The notes under the pieces are model-generated. The model saw only the letters and a program-made list of their open reading frames with translations. It did no database searches and was not told the origin of the DNA. DNA of 64,000 nucleotides from Turnera subulata (taxonomy: Eukaryota; Streptophyta; Magnoliopsida; Malpighiales; Passifloraceae), in assembly GCA_028386065.3 (NCBI GenBank), contig JAKUCV010005750.1, positions 312,944-376,943 of the forward strand, written 5' to 3'. The position numbers were made by a program, and so were the translations under genes. Of this stretch, positions 10,500 through 20,589 are shown one piece after another; the first letter of the stretch is position 1, and every line of letters starts with the position of its first letter.

Positions 10500-13239
10500 T
10501 GTGAATACCCGACCCAAAATCAATTGGGCCTATTCACCTATTCCTTCTCACCTTCTTCCTCGGGTCAATCCCATGTCAATGGAGTCGCCACCCAAATTTT
10601 ATTAGGGTTAATGGTATGGTTGGTACCCCTAGTAGTTCAAATTCGTCAATTGTATACCCTGACTTTTTTTTTTTTCCGTCAATTATGTACCCGAACTTTG
10701 TGAGTTTGCGTCAATTGTATACCTCAGGCAGCACTTTGATGACGTGGGGTGCTGCCCGTTAATGGTAGGTTGCAATTTAGTCCCTGAGTTTCTAAATTAA
10801 TCATATAAGTCTTATATTAGTATACAATTTAGTCCATATATTTTTTATTATTTAGAATTAATCCTTAGTATTATATGTAATTATTATTTAGATAATATTT
10901 GATTCCTAAATTATTTTTAGTGCATAATAATATTTTTATTAAAACAATAAGCGTACAATAATTTTTTTATAATAAGTTTCGTAACACACAACTGGTTATA
11001 TTTATAAATTAATGTTTATATATTACATAGTCATATGAATCATTCAATTATATTACTTAATTTTTATTATTTATGAATGATTGAATACATAAAGAATATA
11101 TTTTACATTATTAATTTTAACAGTATAAGAATTTAAAATTCAAAAAATAATACAAAAGCGGTCCCACTTGCCATGTATCAAAATAATAAGAAGTTTGAAA
11201 ATCGAATTCATAGCCCAACCACCACTTGCAAAATTAGAAAATTACAAAGTTAGGAAATATTTCAAGGTGAATAAAAATAATAAATGTCTACTATTAAATA
11301 TATATGAATATTATTAAATTTGATGTAACTAACTACATACAGTAAATTATCATCATCATCAATAACAGTACTGATTTTTATTTCCTTTTGTGATTAATTA
11401 TAATCTAGTAATTAATTAAAATTAATCGTATATAAGATAGAATTATAACGTTAAATATTGCACAAGTAATAATTATGTATAACACTAAAATTTTAAACTA
11501 AAGTATTATCGTTCTTAAAAAAAGGATTTGATTGAATATAATAAAAATTTGAGGACTTAATTGTATAATTTTAATGGACCTACATGATTAAATTCGAAAT
11601 TTAGGGGGCAAACTAACACAAGTTATTGGCGGGCAGTATGACACGTCATCAAAATGCTGCGCGGGGTACACGATTGACCAAATTTCAAAAGTACAGGTAT
11701 ATAATTGACGGAAAAAAAAGTTGGGGTACATAATTGACGAATTTGAAAGAGTTCGGGTACCAACTATACCATTAACCCAATTTTATTAAGGACAAAATTT
11801 GGGAAAAACCTTCATATGACTCCTTTAGGCTACATGGTCATGGCGAACTAAAGACATGGGATCGGGTGTTCGTCACGGATGGGAAGGTGTTAGGCACCCA
11901 TCCGTGTTGGGTCGAGACCTTGTGCAATTGGAGAGTGCAAGTGTGCCTTGTGCAGGTGTGCAAGTGTACAAAGTAAAGAGAAGGGGAGAAGAAGAAGATT
12001 TGGCTTACATCCCGTTGTAAGACCGAGACTACCTACGTACCCGAGTGACCAGGGTCAAAGCCACGTAGTTCTAAACATGGCACAAATCGGCCACTTACAT
12101 CATCAAAAGCATCAGCATATAATCAGCAAGAATTAATCAAAACAAGGTTTAGTGTTACCTCTTATAGCTCTCCTCTAGCTCTTTGCAATGGGTTGAGTTC
12201 TACACCCACCTTCTTTCCACTTCGAAGCTCAATGCTTGATCCTCTTCTTGACTCTTCCTTGGTGGACTACTGTTGATGCCTTCCATGAAATTTCTCCAGA
12301 GTTTCTGCCTAAGAATGTATCTATAGACTTGGAGAGGTAGAGCTTCTCCAAGCACTCAAGGCTTATGGGTGTATGTGTGAAAAAGATTGTGTGTCCTCTG
12401 AAATGTGAATGAGGGTCCTATTTATAGTGTTCTGGGTGAGTGCAGGAACGTGGACCTCTTAATGATGAAGATCTTGGCCGATTGTCTGGGCCAAAACCGT
12501 GTAGGATCGAATTAGGAATGAAAATCGGCAGAAAAACAGTTCCTGGGCGCCCATGTCCGCCAGGACCTGGCGGTCATCCCGAGATGGCCGCCCGACTCCT
12601 CCGGTTTCACGCGTTCTTTCCTTATTTCAGCCCCCAATCCCCCTAATTCCGCTCTGATTTGATTTAACAATGTAATTAACCCCTAATCAACCCAGAAAAT
12701 CCTCTTTTCTTGATTAGTACTCCTCTTAATCATACCATGACTGATTAACACACATTAAATCCCCATTTTATGCAAAAATCATACCAAAAAAACTTTTACC
12801 ATTTAAAGGATGATTTGATTCTGATTTTTCATGAAAATCAGAGTCAAGATTAGTCTGCAAGTAAAATGTTTATGGGCTAATCAACTCCAGAGAATCCATT
12901 ACTTCATTAACTTGGGCTTCTAAATTCATTCCTAACCCAAAAATAAATCATCTCAATATAATTGGGTTGACAATAAATAAAAAAGCCCAAGCAATGAAAT
13001 AAAATATATTTTAGTGCATTAGACATTAGTGCATATTTTCATCCTAAGATTCAATTATGTAATTAATCCTACAATTCAAACACATAAAGGTTCAAATTAC
13101 CAAAATATATAAATTCCACTAAAATAAATTCCGAACATGTCTTAATCCCGAGACGAAATCATCTAATCGATCTCAAGGTTCAGGCATGTTAAAAATCTAA
13201 TTTAATAGAATATTCGTGGGTCAAATTTGGGTGTTCACA
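10500..13239 (-). mobile_element. 5' LTR of the family A element, interrupted by a Mutator-like insertion
   Basis: LTR sequence at 10500-10604 and 11779-13239, about 1556 bp once the nested transposon and one target duplication are set aside. Minus-strand TATA box at 12419-12426; one CCGCCAGGACCTGGCGG hairpin at 12556-12578. It is very similar to 4199-5817, as expected for two LTRs of one insertion. Confidence 0.88.
10605..11778. mobile_element. Non-autonomous Mutator-like DNA transposon (1174 bp)
   Basis: The terminal inverted repeats start GGGTTAATGGTATGGTTGG on the left and GGGTTAATGGTATAGTTGG on the right and remain recognisable for roughly 150 bp. They include paired blocks CGTCAATTATGTACCC and a TTTTGATGACGTG-like block. 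The flanks are a perfect 10-bp duplication, AATTTTATTA, at 10595-10604 and 11779-11788. Long TIRs with a 9-11 bp duplication are typical of Mutator-like elements. The centre (about 10780-11580) is AT-rich with no transposase. The host LTR reads through cleanly when the element is set aside. Confidence 0.9.
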
Positions 13240-13757
13240 ATTACGCACCTTATTGATTGCTACTTACTGGTGATTTGATGATGCTTTTGTTGATTATGTG
13301 ATTCTGTGATGCCATGTCAAGAACTACGTGGGCTTTGAACCCGATTGCCGAAGTACGTAGGTGGTCTCTAGTGGTGGAGACAAGCCCAAATATTTTTATT
13401 TGTCCTTTTTGTTCTGAACCTTCTTCCCCTACCCCTCCAATTCAATTTTTGTTATTTTTATGTGATTTGTTTCCACACTTGCACACCTGCACAAGGCACA
13501 CTTGTACTTTGCAATTGCACAAGGTTTCGACCCAACATGGATGGGTGCCTAACACCTTTCCATCCGTGACGAACCCCCGATCCCATTTCTTTGGTTTGCC
13601 ACGACCACATTGCCTAAAGGAGTCATATAAAGGTTTTTCCCAAATTTTTCCCTTAATAAAATTTGGGTGGCAACTCCATTGACATGGGATTGACCCGAGG
13701 AAGAAGGTGCAAGGAATAGGTGAGAAGGCTTAAGTGATTTTGGGTCGGGTTCTCACA
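13240..13757 (+). mobile_element. Family A LTR, right part (continuation of 3095-4198)
   Basis: Resumes the plus-strand LTR after the nested element and runs to TTCTCACA at 13757, followed by a PBS. The first bases (ATTACGCACCTTATTG) match the uninterrupted paralogue at 40898. The 122-codon frame at 13314-13682 is LTR sequence with no domain. Confidence 0.87.
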
Positions 13758-14346
13758 GTTGGCGGCTCTACTGGGAAGTAGTGGGTTCAAGAAACCTTGT
13801 GCAATCGTTGAGTCTTGTGTGCCTTTTTATGTGTCATCATAAGTGCCTTCAATTCATGATGATTGATGTGAAGCCTCTACCATAAGAGGGCGAGGGAATT
13901 CGAGTCCGCTACATGCTTTCCTTAAGCGATAGTGGCTCGAGTGAACCCGTTTCTCGATGCTTATCAATGATGTGGATTAATGGGCCTTGGACCTCATGAG
14001 ATATCCATTATCACATGTGAGTAGGTCAACCTATTCCTTAGCGGCAATCTCTAACCCCCAACCAGCTGCATACCCTGAGCATCTCACGCATATTGAATCA
14101 ATAAGTGGTGTGTGCATTTTTGTGTGATTATTATTGTGGATTCATGTATATGTAAATAGAGTGTTTTTATTTCGATAAACCAGAAAAACCAATAAAAAAT
14201 ATTCAGGAAAGAGTATAGTAAAAAATTTTTTTTGCTTGACTCCGCCTGCTAACCGGCTAGTGGGACCGCCGTGCTAACTCTGCATAGGGTGCTACATTGT
14301 GTGGTATGAATTGATGAGTTTAGTAAAGGAACCCTAGGGGAGTAAG
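13758..14346 (+). mobile_element. Family A interior fragment between two plus-strand LTRs
   Basis: Aligns along its length with 15940-16495, including GAGGGCGAGGGAATTC, the ACATGTGAGTAGGTCAACC stretch and GGACCGCCGTGCTAACTC. It ends at GGGGAGTAAG, immediately followed by the next LTR. In the paralogue the same point (16485-16496) continues into CACACATGC. So the LTR at 14347 begins cleanly inside the interior of another family member. Non-coding. Confidence 0.8.
13759..13776 (+). promoter_or_regulatory. Primer-binding site (mutated copy)
   Basis: TTGGCGGCTCTACTGGGA directly after the LTR end, with two changes from the site at 15941-15959. This marks 3095-13757 as a 5' LTR of a plus-strand element. 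Confidence 0.75.
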
Positions 14347-14967
14347 TGCGAACACCCAAATTTGACCCATGAACATTTTACTAAAAGTAGATACCGAACA
14401 TGCTCGAACTTGAGGTTAATGAGATGATTTGATTTTGAGTTAAGGCATGATAAAAACTTAATTTAGTATAATTAATGTATTTTGATGTTCTAGACCTTTG
14501 TGCACATAAACCTTGGATTAATGAGATGATTTAATCTTAGGGTAAAACATATAGTAAGGTTTATTTACATTAAAATACATTCCATTTCGTTGCTTGGGCT
14601 CTTGTAGTTTTTTTAACCCGATTATATTGAGATGATTTATTTTTGGGTTAGAAATAGGTTTAAGGGTCCAAGTTAATGAATTCTTCAGAGTTTGTCCAGC
14701 CCATTAACACATTTATTGCAGGCTAATGTTAGCTCTGATTTTCGTGGAAAATCACAGTTAAATTATCAGTTTAGTAGATTTTTGCGTTTTTGGTATGATT
14801 GTGCTCAGTGTATAATCAATGAATTTTGGAATGATTTAGGGGAGTGGGGATCAAGTAATTGAGTGATTCTGGGTTAATTAGGGGTTAATTACGTGGTAGG
14901 ATCAAGTTAGAGCTGAATTAAGGAGATTGGGGGGTCAAAAAAGGAAAGAACGAGTGACACGCGGGGT

Positions 14968-15075
14968 GACCGACGGTCCTCTCGCGACGACCGCCAGCAC
15001 CTGGCGGTCATCCTCACATGACCGCCGACACTGGTGGTCGTCCAAAGGAGGACCGCCGGCAGCGGCGGTCATAGG
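14968..15075. repeat. GC-rich hairpin cluster in LTR U3
   Basis: A run of dyads including GACCGCCAGCACCTGGCGGTC-type and GACCGCCGGCAGCGGCGGTC-type units in otherwise AT-rich DNA, ending about 120 bp before the TATA box. Equivalent clusters occur at 1930-1985, 3525-3605, 5083-5160, 12556-12578 and 40218-40305. Confidence 0.85.
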
Positions 15076-15197
15076 TGCCCAGAACCCCCGATTTTCTCCG
15101 ATTTTGTTTCTAATTCGATCCTACACGGTTTTGGACCAGATTTTAGGGCATAATCTTACCATTAAACAGGTCCACGCCCCTAGGTTTCCCAGAGCAC

Positions 15198-15205
15198 TAT
15201 AAATA
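15198..15205 (+). promoter_or_regulatory. TATA box of family A LTR
   Basis: TATAAATA followed by GGACCCC, conserved in nearly all family A LTR copies. It places the U3/R boundary about 30 bp downstream. Confidence 0.75.
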
Positions 15206-15940
15206 GGACCCCTAACACATATTTCAAGGGACACAATCTTTCTCACACATACACCCATAAGCCTTGAGTGCTTGGAGAAACTCTACCTCTCCAAGTCTAT
15301 AGATACATTCTTAGACAGAAACTCTGGAGGAATTTCGTGGGAGGCATCAATAGTAGTCCAGCAAGGAAGAGTCAAGAAAAGGATTAACCATTGAGCTTAG
15401 AAATGGAAAGAAGGTGGGTGTAGAACTCAACCCATTGCAAGGAGCTAGAGGAGGGTTACCAGAGGTAACGTTAAACCTTTTTTCGATTGATCTTTGTTGA
15501 TTATATGCTGATGCTTTTGATGATGTAAATGGCCGATTTGTGCCATGTTTAAAACTACGTGGCTTTGACCCCAATCACTCGGGTACGTAGGTAGTCTCGG
15601 TCTTACAACGAGATGCAAGGCAATTCTCCTTTTTTTCCCCCATTGTTTTATTTTCCATACTTGCACGCTTGCACCAGGCACACTCGCATTTTGTAATTGC
15701 ACATAGTCTCGACCCAACACGGATGGGTGAGTAACACCTTCCCATCTGTGACGAACTCCCGATCCCATGACTTTGGTTCGCCATGACCATGTAGCCTAAA
15801 GGGGTCACATGAAGGTTTTTCCCAAGTTTTGTCCTTAATAAAATTTGGGTGGTGACTCCAATGTCATGGGATTGACCTGAGGAAGAAGGTGAAAGGATTG
15901 GGTGAATAGGCCCATGTGATTTTGGGTCGGGTATTCACAG

Positions 15941-15959
15941 TTGGCGACTCCGCTGGGGA
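15941..15959 (+). promoter_or_regulatory. Primer-binding site TTGGCGACTCCGCTGGGGA
   Basis: Two bases after the LTR terminus ATTCACA. The intact form of the family PBS, similar to the tRNA-Arg-type PBS described for Ogre elements (from memory; a tRNA comparison was not possible). Confidence 0.82.
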
Positions 15960-17252
15960 AGTAGTGGGTTCAAGGGACTTTGTGCAATTGTAGAATCTTG
16001 TGTACCTTTTACTTGTCATAAGTGCCCTTGATAATTGATGTGAAGCCTTTACTGTAAGAGGGCGAGGGAATCCAAGTCCACCACAATGCTTTCTTTAAGC
16101 GATGGTGGCTTGAGTGAATTCGTTTCTCGATGCTTAGAAATGATGGGGATTAATGGGCCTTGGACCTCACACGATATCCATTATCACATGTGAGTAGGTC
16201 AACCTATTCCCTAGTGGCAATCTTTTGGCCCCCAACCAGCTGCATACCCTGAGCATCTCATGCATTATGAATCAATAAGTGGTATGTGAATTTTTGTGTG
16301 ATTATTATTATGGATTCTTGTATGTGTAAATAGAGTGTTTTTACTTTCATAAATCAGAAAAACCAATAAAAAAATTCATAGGAAGTGTACATAGGAAGTG
16401 CATAGCAGGACCGCCGTGCTAACTCTGCGTAGGGTGCTACATTGCGTGGTGTGTACTGATGAGTCTAGGAAAGGAACCTTAGGGAAGTAAGCACACATGC
16501 TTAAGTTGATGTTAGATTTTCGGTGTTGTTTCCCCAGTTGGTACTCACGTTCAGCCGGTCTACCTTGTCTTAGAGAATTCACACATGCTTAAGTTGTATC
16601 ACATGTTTTTCAAAACATCAAATATAAATTCGAGCTAGGGTATTTCACTTTTTCAAATCTTCATTTTTCCTGAGCTTGAGTCTTGAAAGAAGGAAAAAGG
16701 AAGAGATGTTTTAAAAGAATATTGAAACATGATTTGTGAGTGTATTCCATCACACTTTCCCACTGTTTTCAAATGTGTTGAGAAAAAATAAAGCTTGAGT
16801 TTAGGATTTCTGATGACCATGAACCCTATCATTAAAATTGAACCCTTAGGATACCAGAGGTGGGTAGTGCCTTAGTTGGAAGGAGATGGTGAAGATATTA
16901 GGGATGAGGGATATATCATAAGACGATGAATCTCAGCAGACGAAGAGATGGGGAAGTCATGGAGCTATCCTAAGGCAGAAGGTGGGAAGAAGGCAGAGAC
17001 AATGATAAAGCATCAACTTAAGACACCAAGACGACTTTGGGCCTTCTCATGAGAGGAGATGTAAGCCCCAATATTTATGGTAGAAAATGGGAGACCGGAT
17101 GACTTGGTTAGGATTTGTTGTGAGAGGAGATGTAAGCCCCAATATTTACAAGAAGAGGTGAAATGAGGTGACCTGATCGGACCTTGCTCAAGGACGGAGA
17201 GGTAAGCCCCGACTCTTACCTATGAACCGAGTTGACAAGCCAAGATGAGAAG
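15960..17252 (+). mobile_element. Family A interior, left part (before the nested gypsy element)
   Basis: Non-coding. 15960-16495 is shared with 13758-14346 and, reversed, with 9890-10480. 16500-17030 is diverged leader-like sequence. 17039-17220 has three loose repeats containing GAGAGGAGATGTAAGCCCC, the reverse of units at 7560-7700. It is cut at 17252 by the Tekay-type element and resumes at 24616. Confidence 0.75.
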
Positions 17253-18287
17253 TGTGATGACCCGTGTAATTCAGGCCTGAAATATTTACTTGAAGGTGTG
17301 GAATGTTGAGAACAGGAGCTAGTAGCATTGACTAGCAGTTGGCATGGCCTGACCAACATTTGGTCACTGTTGGCTAGCAGTTGGCGCGCTCGAGAGCCCG
17401 TTGGTGCGCTTGGTGGGTAATCGGGTTTAGGCGGTGATTAGTAAGGGTTCAGCAACCTAGGGGGGGGATTAACTAATGGTTAAGCAGGATCAGACTCAAG
17501 GCAAGTGGCCTGGGTGTGCTGGCACGAAATAAGCAAGAGGTGGGGAGCAGCTTGGCTAGGTGGCAGACCTTGGTGCAAAGGCAGCAAGTGGCTGCTTAGT
17601 CACCTGCTTGCCTCTGACCTTATCAGACCAAGCAAGCAGCTCAACCCTTCATTCTGCCAATTTTGTGCAAACAACAAAGGGAGGAGTGCTTGATTGAAAT
17701 CTTTGGTTCTTGCAGCTAAGGAAGAAAAAGGAGAGCAAAGGTTGGTAATTCTAACACACTAGGTGCCAATTGGCTGGTCAAGTATGTTGTTAGCCTAGGC
17801 AGAGCAGAACCTTGGTTTTGTTGGTGGTCTGATGTTATGTTGTTTAGGGCTTGAATCGTGAGAAGGGTCACTAGTTGCTTGAGGGTGTTAATTGATTAAA
17901 TTGGGGCGCAATTGGCACCACAGGTGACCAATAGGCTCTGTTGGCGCACCAATAATTCTGTGGGTGGCCAAATAGTGAGCCAATAGGCGCACCAATGCTT
18001 AGGCTATTGTTTGTGAATGCTTTTACTTAATGTGTTGCTGTTTAGATGCTGCTGTGCTCACTGCTAAAGTGATTTTGCGTGTGGGCAGGTGCTAAAACAG
18101 AAGGTGCACCTACCTTTTCGGTGCTCATTCTAGAAAAACTCCAAAGTTAAACGTGCTTGACTTGGAGCAATTCTAGGATGGGTGACCTCCTGGGAAGTTT
18201 TCCCCGGAAAAGTGCGAGTGAGGAAAAAGCATGTTGGAAAGGTCCCGTGTTGGTCTATAGTGACAGTCGACAACCCGGGACGTTACA
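17253..18287 (+). mobile_element. 5' LTR of the Tekay-type element
   Basis: 1035 bp. Similar throughout to 23581-24615, with scattered substitutions. The 3' part (about 18115-18225) contains a 5S rRNA-like segment. A 62-codon frame at 17505-17693 is chance. Confidence 0.92.
18115..18225 (+). promoter_or_regulatory. 5S rRNA-like segment in the 5' LTR
   Basis: AAGTTAAACGTGCTTGAC at 18144-18161 and GGATGGGTGACCTCCTGGGA from 18176 closely match the A-box and C-box parts of the plant 5S rRNA internal promoter, in the right order and at nearly the right spacing. The preceding ACTCC and the following GTGCG stretch also fit 5S. LTRs with 5S rRNA are known in Cassandra TRIM elements. Here the segment is in the LTR of a coding gypsy element. 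Whether RNA polymerase III uses it is unknown. Confidence 0.8.
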
Positions 18288-18288
18288 G

Positions 18289-18306
18289 TTGGTAGCGGAG
18301 CTCCAG
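18289..18306 (+). promoter_or_regulatory. Primer-binding site-like sequence of the Tekay-type element
   Basis: TTGGTAGCGGAGCTCC right after the LTR end ACGTTACA. It resembles the initiator-tRNA-Met PBS (TGGTATCAGAGC) with several changes, as does the site after 58976. Confidence 0.6.
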
Positions 18307-18469
18307 GACTCCTCTAGTACGGTGCAGGGTTCGGGGATGAACCTAGCGGAAGCTGGTGGGCCTGTGACACCCCGGGGTCTATGAGGGCGGGAAGTTTACG
18401 CCGATGCTGGGATGAGCATGGACAAGGAGCGGCTTCTGGCAGGCTTCTAGACGGAGGGGCACAGGAATA

Positions 18470-18740
18470 AACCCGATCCACACCGGAATAGGAGAGATCC
18501 TGAGACTGTGTAGGGATGGGGCTGCACAGTTAGAGCAATTTCGTGGTTGTACAGGTATGAGACTGTATAATTGAGAGTAACTTAAACGGTTTGATGGGTA
18601 CTGACTATATCAACAAGGTGCACCTACCTTTTCGGTGCTCATTCTAGAAAAACTACAAAGTTAAACGTGCTTGACTTAGAGCAATTCTAGGATGGGTGAC
18701 CTCCTGGGAAGTTTTCCTCAGAAACGTTGAGATTGTGGGT
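18470..18740 (+). repeat. Second 5S-like segment with flanking LTR-type sequence, in the element leader
   Basis: Inside the interior, just after the PBS, 18600-18722 repeats the LTR's 5S-like segment. Its upstream flank (18505-18600) is unlike the LTR but matches 45390-45545. It looks like a piece of a related element's LTR trapped in the leader, or an ancestral leader feature. A-box-like motif at 18658-18675, C-box-like motif at 18690-18711. Confidence 0.65.
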
Positions 18741-18929
18741 TGGTGAGTGCTAACGTGCATGTGTTGCTTGTTGGTTGTGTATTTGTGCAGGGAAGCAATC
18801 TAAAAGGAAATTAGGAAAGGAGGTCTATGATGAGGGTGAGGCACATGATGCCCAGTCTGTTGGGGGTGGATCAAGGAAGGAGTGAGCAATTCTTCGTTGA
18901 GGTAGAAGAGCCTATTGTTGAACAAACTG

Positions 18930-19775
18930 ATGCCATCCCAACAACAAAATGTGTCGCTGGAGGTACTGAAGGTGGGATTACATGGTGTGAACAGAGCTGT
19001 TGAAACCTTGGCTGAGGTCGTGGCTCATAATCAAAGAGGTGAAGTGAGGGTACAACAAAATCGTGGGGCAGAAGCACCCTTAGTCACATTTGTGAAGCTT
19101 GACCCACCAATATTCTCTGGAACTGAGGAGGAGGATCCGCAACGGTTCCTAGACAAAATTTGGAAATGTTGTGAGGCGATGGAATGCACTGATCACAGAG
19201 CTGTGGGACTTGCTGCTTTTCGGTTGAAGGATGAAGCCAGTGATTGGTATGATTCCAAAAAGAGGGAGAAGGCGTCCAATACTCCAGCATGGACATGGCT
19301 TGAATTCTGTGATATGTTCCTTGATCGATTTATGCCTGAGAGTGTTAGGGATGCGAAAACATATGAGTTTGAGACCCTGAAACAAGGGAATATGACAGTG
19401 AGCGAATATGACTCCAAGTTTACAAGACTGTCTAAGTATGCGACGCACATGGTTCCAAATGAGCAAAGGAAGATCAAAAGATTTATTCATGGCCTGAGGA
19501 CTTCCTTATATAACTCCCTTGTTGCTCAGAATTTTGATTCGTATGCTATTGTAGTGGACAAGGAGAGGGCGTTGGAGAAGAGGGCTCGGGAAACTAAGGA
19601 AGAACTTGCTGGTAATAGACGGGCAAAACAGGAAAGCTCACTAAACCAATCGACCTCCTTTGCTGGTGCTGGACAGGCACGGGGGCGAGGAAGAATGAGA
19701 TTATGGGGCAATATTCCGAGAGCCCAGTTTAGGGTACCTTTGGCTATAGTGCCTCTAGTTCTAGTGCCAGCGTAG
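18930..19775 (+). pseudogene. gag: Gypsy gag (capsid region)
   Basis: Capsid part of the Gag polyprotein, which would form the cytoplasmic particle. The frame starts at the ATG at 18930 (an upstream in-frame TTG is at 18915). It includes a typical plant Retrotrans_gag core of about 160 residues: PPIFSGTEEEDPQRFL, then WYDSKKREK, then FLDRFMPESVRDAK and MTVSEYDSKFTRLSKYA. The frame ends at 19775 in a basic, Gly/Arg-rich tail before the zinc knuckles, which lie in another frame. In intact relatives gag continues into the knuckles and pol, so this is a frameshifted copy. Confidence 0.88.
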
Positions 19776-19800
19776 CTACGAGACCAAGGGTGAACTACTA

Positions 19801-20580
19801 CAGCGGTGCATAAAGTGTTCAAACAAGGCCCAGCGGCACGTGGTACTTGTGTGGTCAGCAGGGGCATATCTCTCGAGATTGTCCCGCTGGGCAAAGGATA
19901 TGTTTCTCATGTGGACAGACGAGGCACATTGCTCGATATTGTGCTGGTGGCCAGCAGCCCATGGCATCATCCAGTGTGGCTTCTCCTCCCTTCAAGCCTC
20001 AACGAACTGAGAGCCAGACATCGTCTCGAGGCAGGGGGAATGCGGGGCATGGTTCAATGAGTAGGGGAACCAGTAGCCCTCAGCCGACCCAAGGGCAAGC
20101 TCGGGTGTTCTATCTGACTCAAGAGGATGCTAAATCTTCTAGCAGGGTTGTAACAGGTATGCTAAAAGTTTCTTCATGCCCTGCATTATGCTTGATTGAC
20201 ACGGGGTGCACACACTCCTTTGTGAACTATCATTTTGCTAAGTATTTTGTGGAAGTGCCTTCTAAGTTGAGCAGTCCGTTGACCGTGTACACACCCTTAG
20301 ATGAGCGTGTTCTTTTGGAGGATGTATATCGAGGCTGTAACATTTGTGTTGGGGAATATTATATGCCGGCAGATCTGTTGCTTCTACCTATGGCAAAATT
20401 TGATGTGCTATTGGACATGGACTGGTTGTCTTGTTACGGTGCTCGGGTTGATTGTGCTAACAAGAGGGTCACCTTCCAACCAAGTGGGGAAAAAGAATTC
20501 GTGTTTCAGGGGAATTTGTTCTTCCACAACCACAAATTGTCTCTGCTGCTAGAGCTGTTTGGGCAGTACGAAATGCGGAA
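19801..20580 (+). pseudogene. pol: Gypsy zinc knuckles and aspartic protease
   Basis: The open stretch 19847-20650 starts in the first CCHC knuckle, whose first Cys position reads Trp (WYLCGQQGHISRDC), so that knuckle is broken. The second, CFSCGQTRHIARYC, is complete. A Gln/Ser-rich linker follows. The retropepsin-like protease has its catalytic motif at LIDTGCTHSF and a later FDVLLDMDWLSCYGA block typical of plant gypsy proteases. The reading frame shifts again around 20560-20600 before RT. The protease would mature Gag-Pol in an active copy. Confidence 0.87.
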
Positions 20581-20589
20581 TCCTTATAT

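Larger units (their letters stand above)
4199..13239 (-). mobile_element. Complete non-coding family A LTR element, minus strand (Ogre/Tat-like, non-autonomous)
   Basis: Order on the minus strand: 5' LTR 13239-10500 (with a nested DNA transposon), PBS 10498-10480, a non-coding interior of about 4.7 kb, a polypurine tract just inside 5817, and the 3' LTR 5817-4199. The flanks are ATTAT on the left and ATTAC on the right, a 5-bp target duplication with one change. The disrupted LTR reads through in the paralogue near 40890. No gag, protease, RT or integrase is visible in any frame of the interior, so movement would need enzymes from another element. Assignment to Ogre/Tat rests on the PBS form and the tandem-repeat-rich 3' untranslated region, both known in that lineage; it is an inference without pol. 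Confidence 0.88.
14347..15939 (+). mobile_element. Family A LTR (5' LTR with intact PBS)
   Basis: 1593 bp, from TGCGAACACCC to GGGTATTCACA, followed by the PBS. U3 carries GC-rich hairpins at 14968-15075, and the TATA box is at 15198-15205. Its sequence differs clearly from the LTRs at 3095-4198 and 39805-41403, which resemble each other more. It therefore probably belongs to a separate insertion. A matching 3' LTR followed by GTAAG is not present in the window. Confidence 0.85.

Noticed and set aside
13314..13682. 122-codon frame
   Set aside because: It is plain LTR sequence; other LTR copies carry stops in this frame.
18115..18225. A genuine 5S rRNA gene
   Set aside because: Only the internal promoter blocks and parts of the flanks match; it is repeated inside LTRs and lacks the full 5S ends and a T-run terminator.
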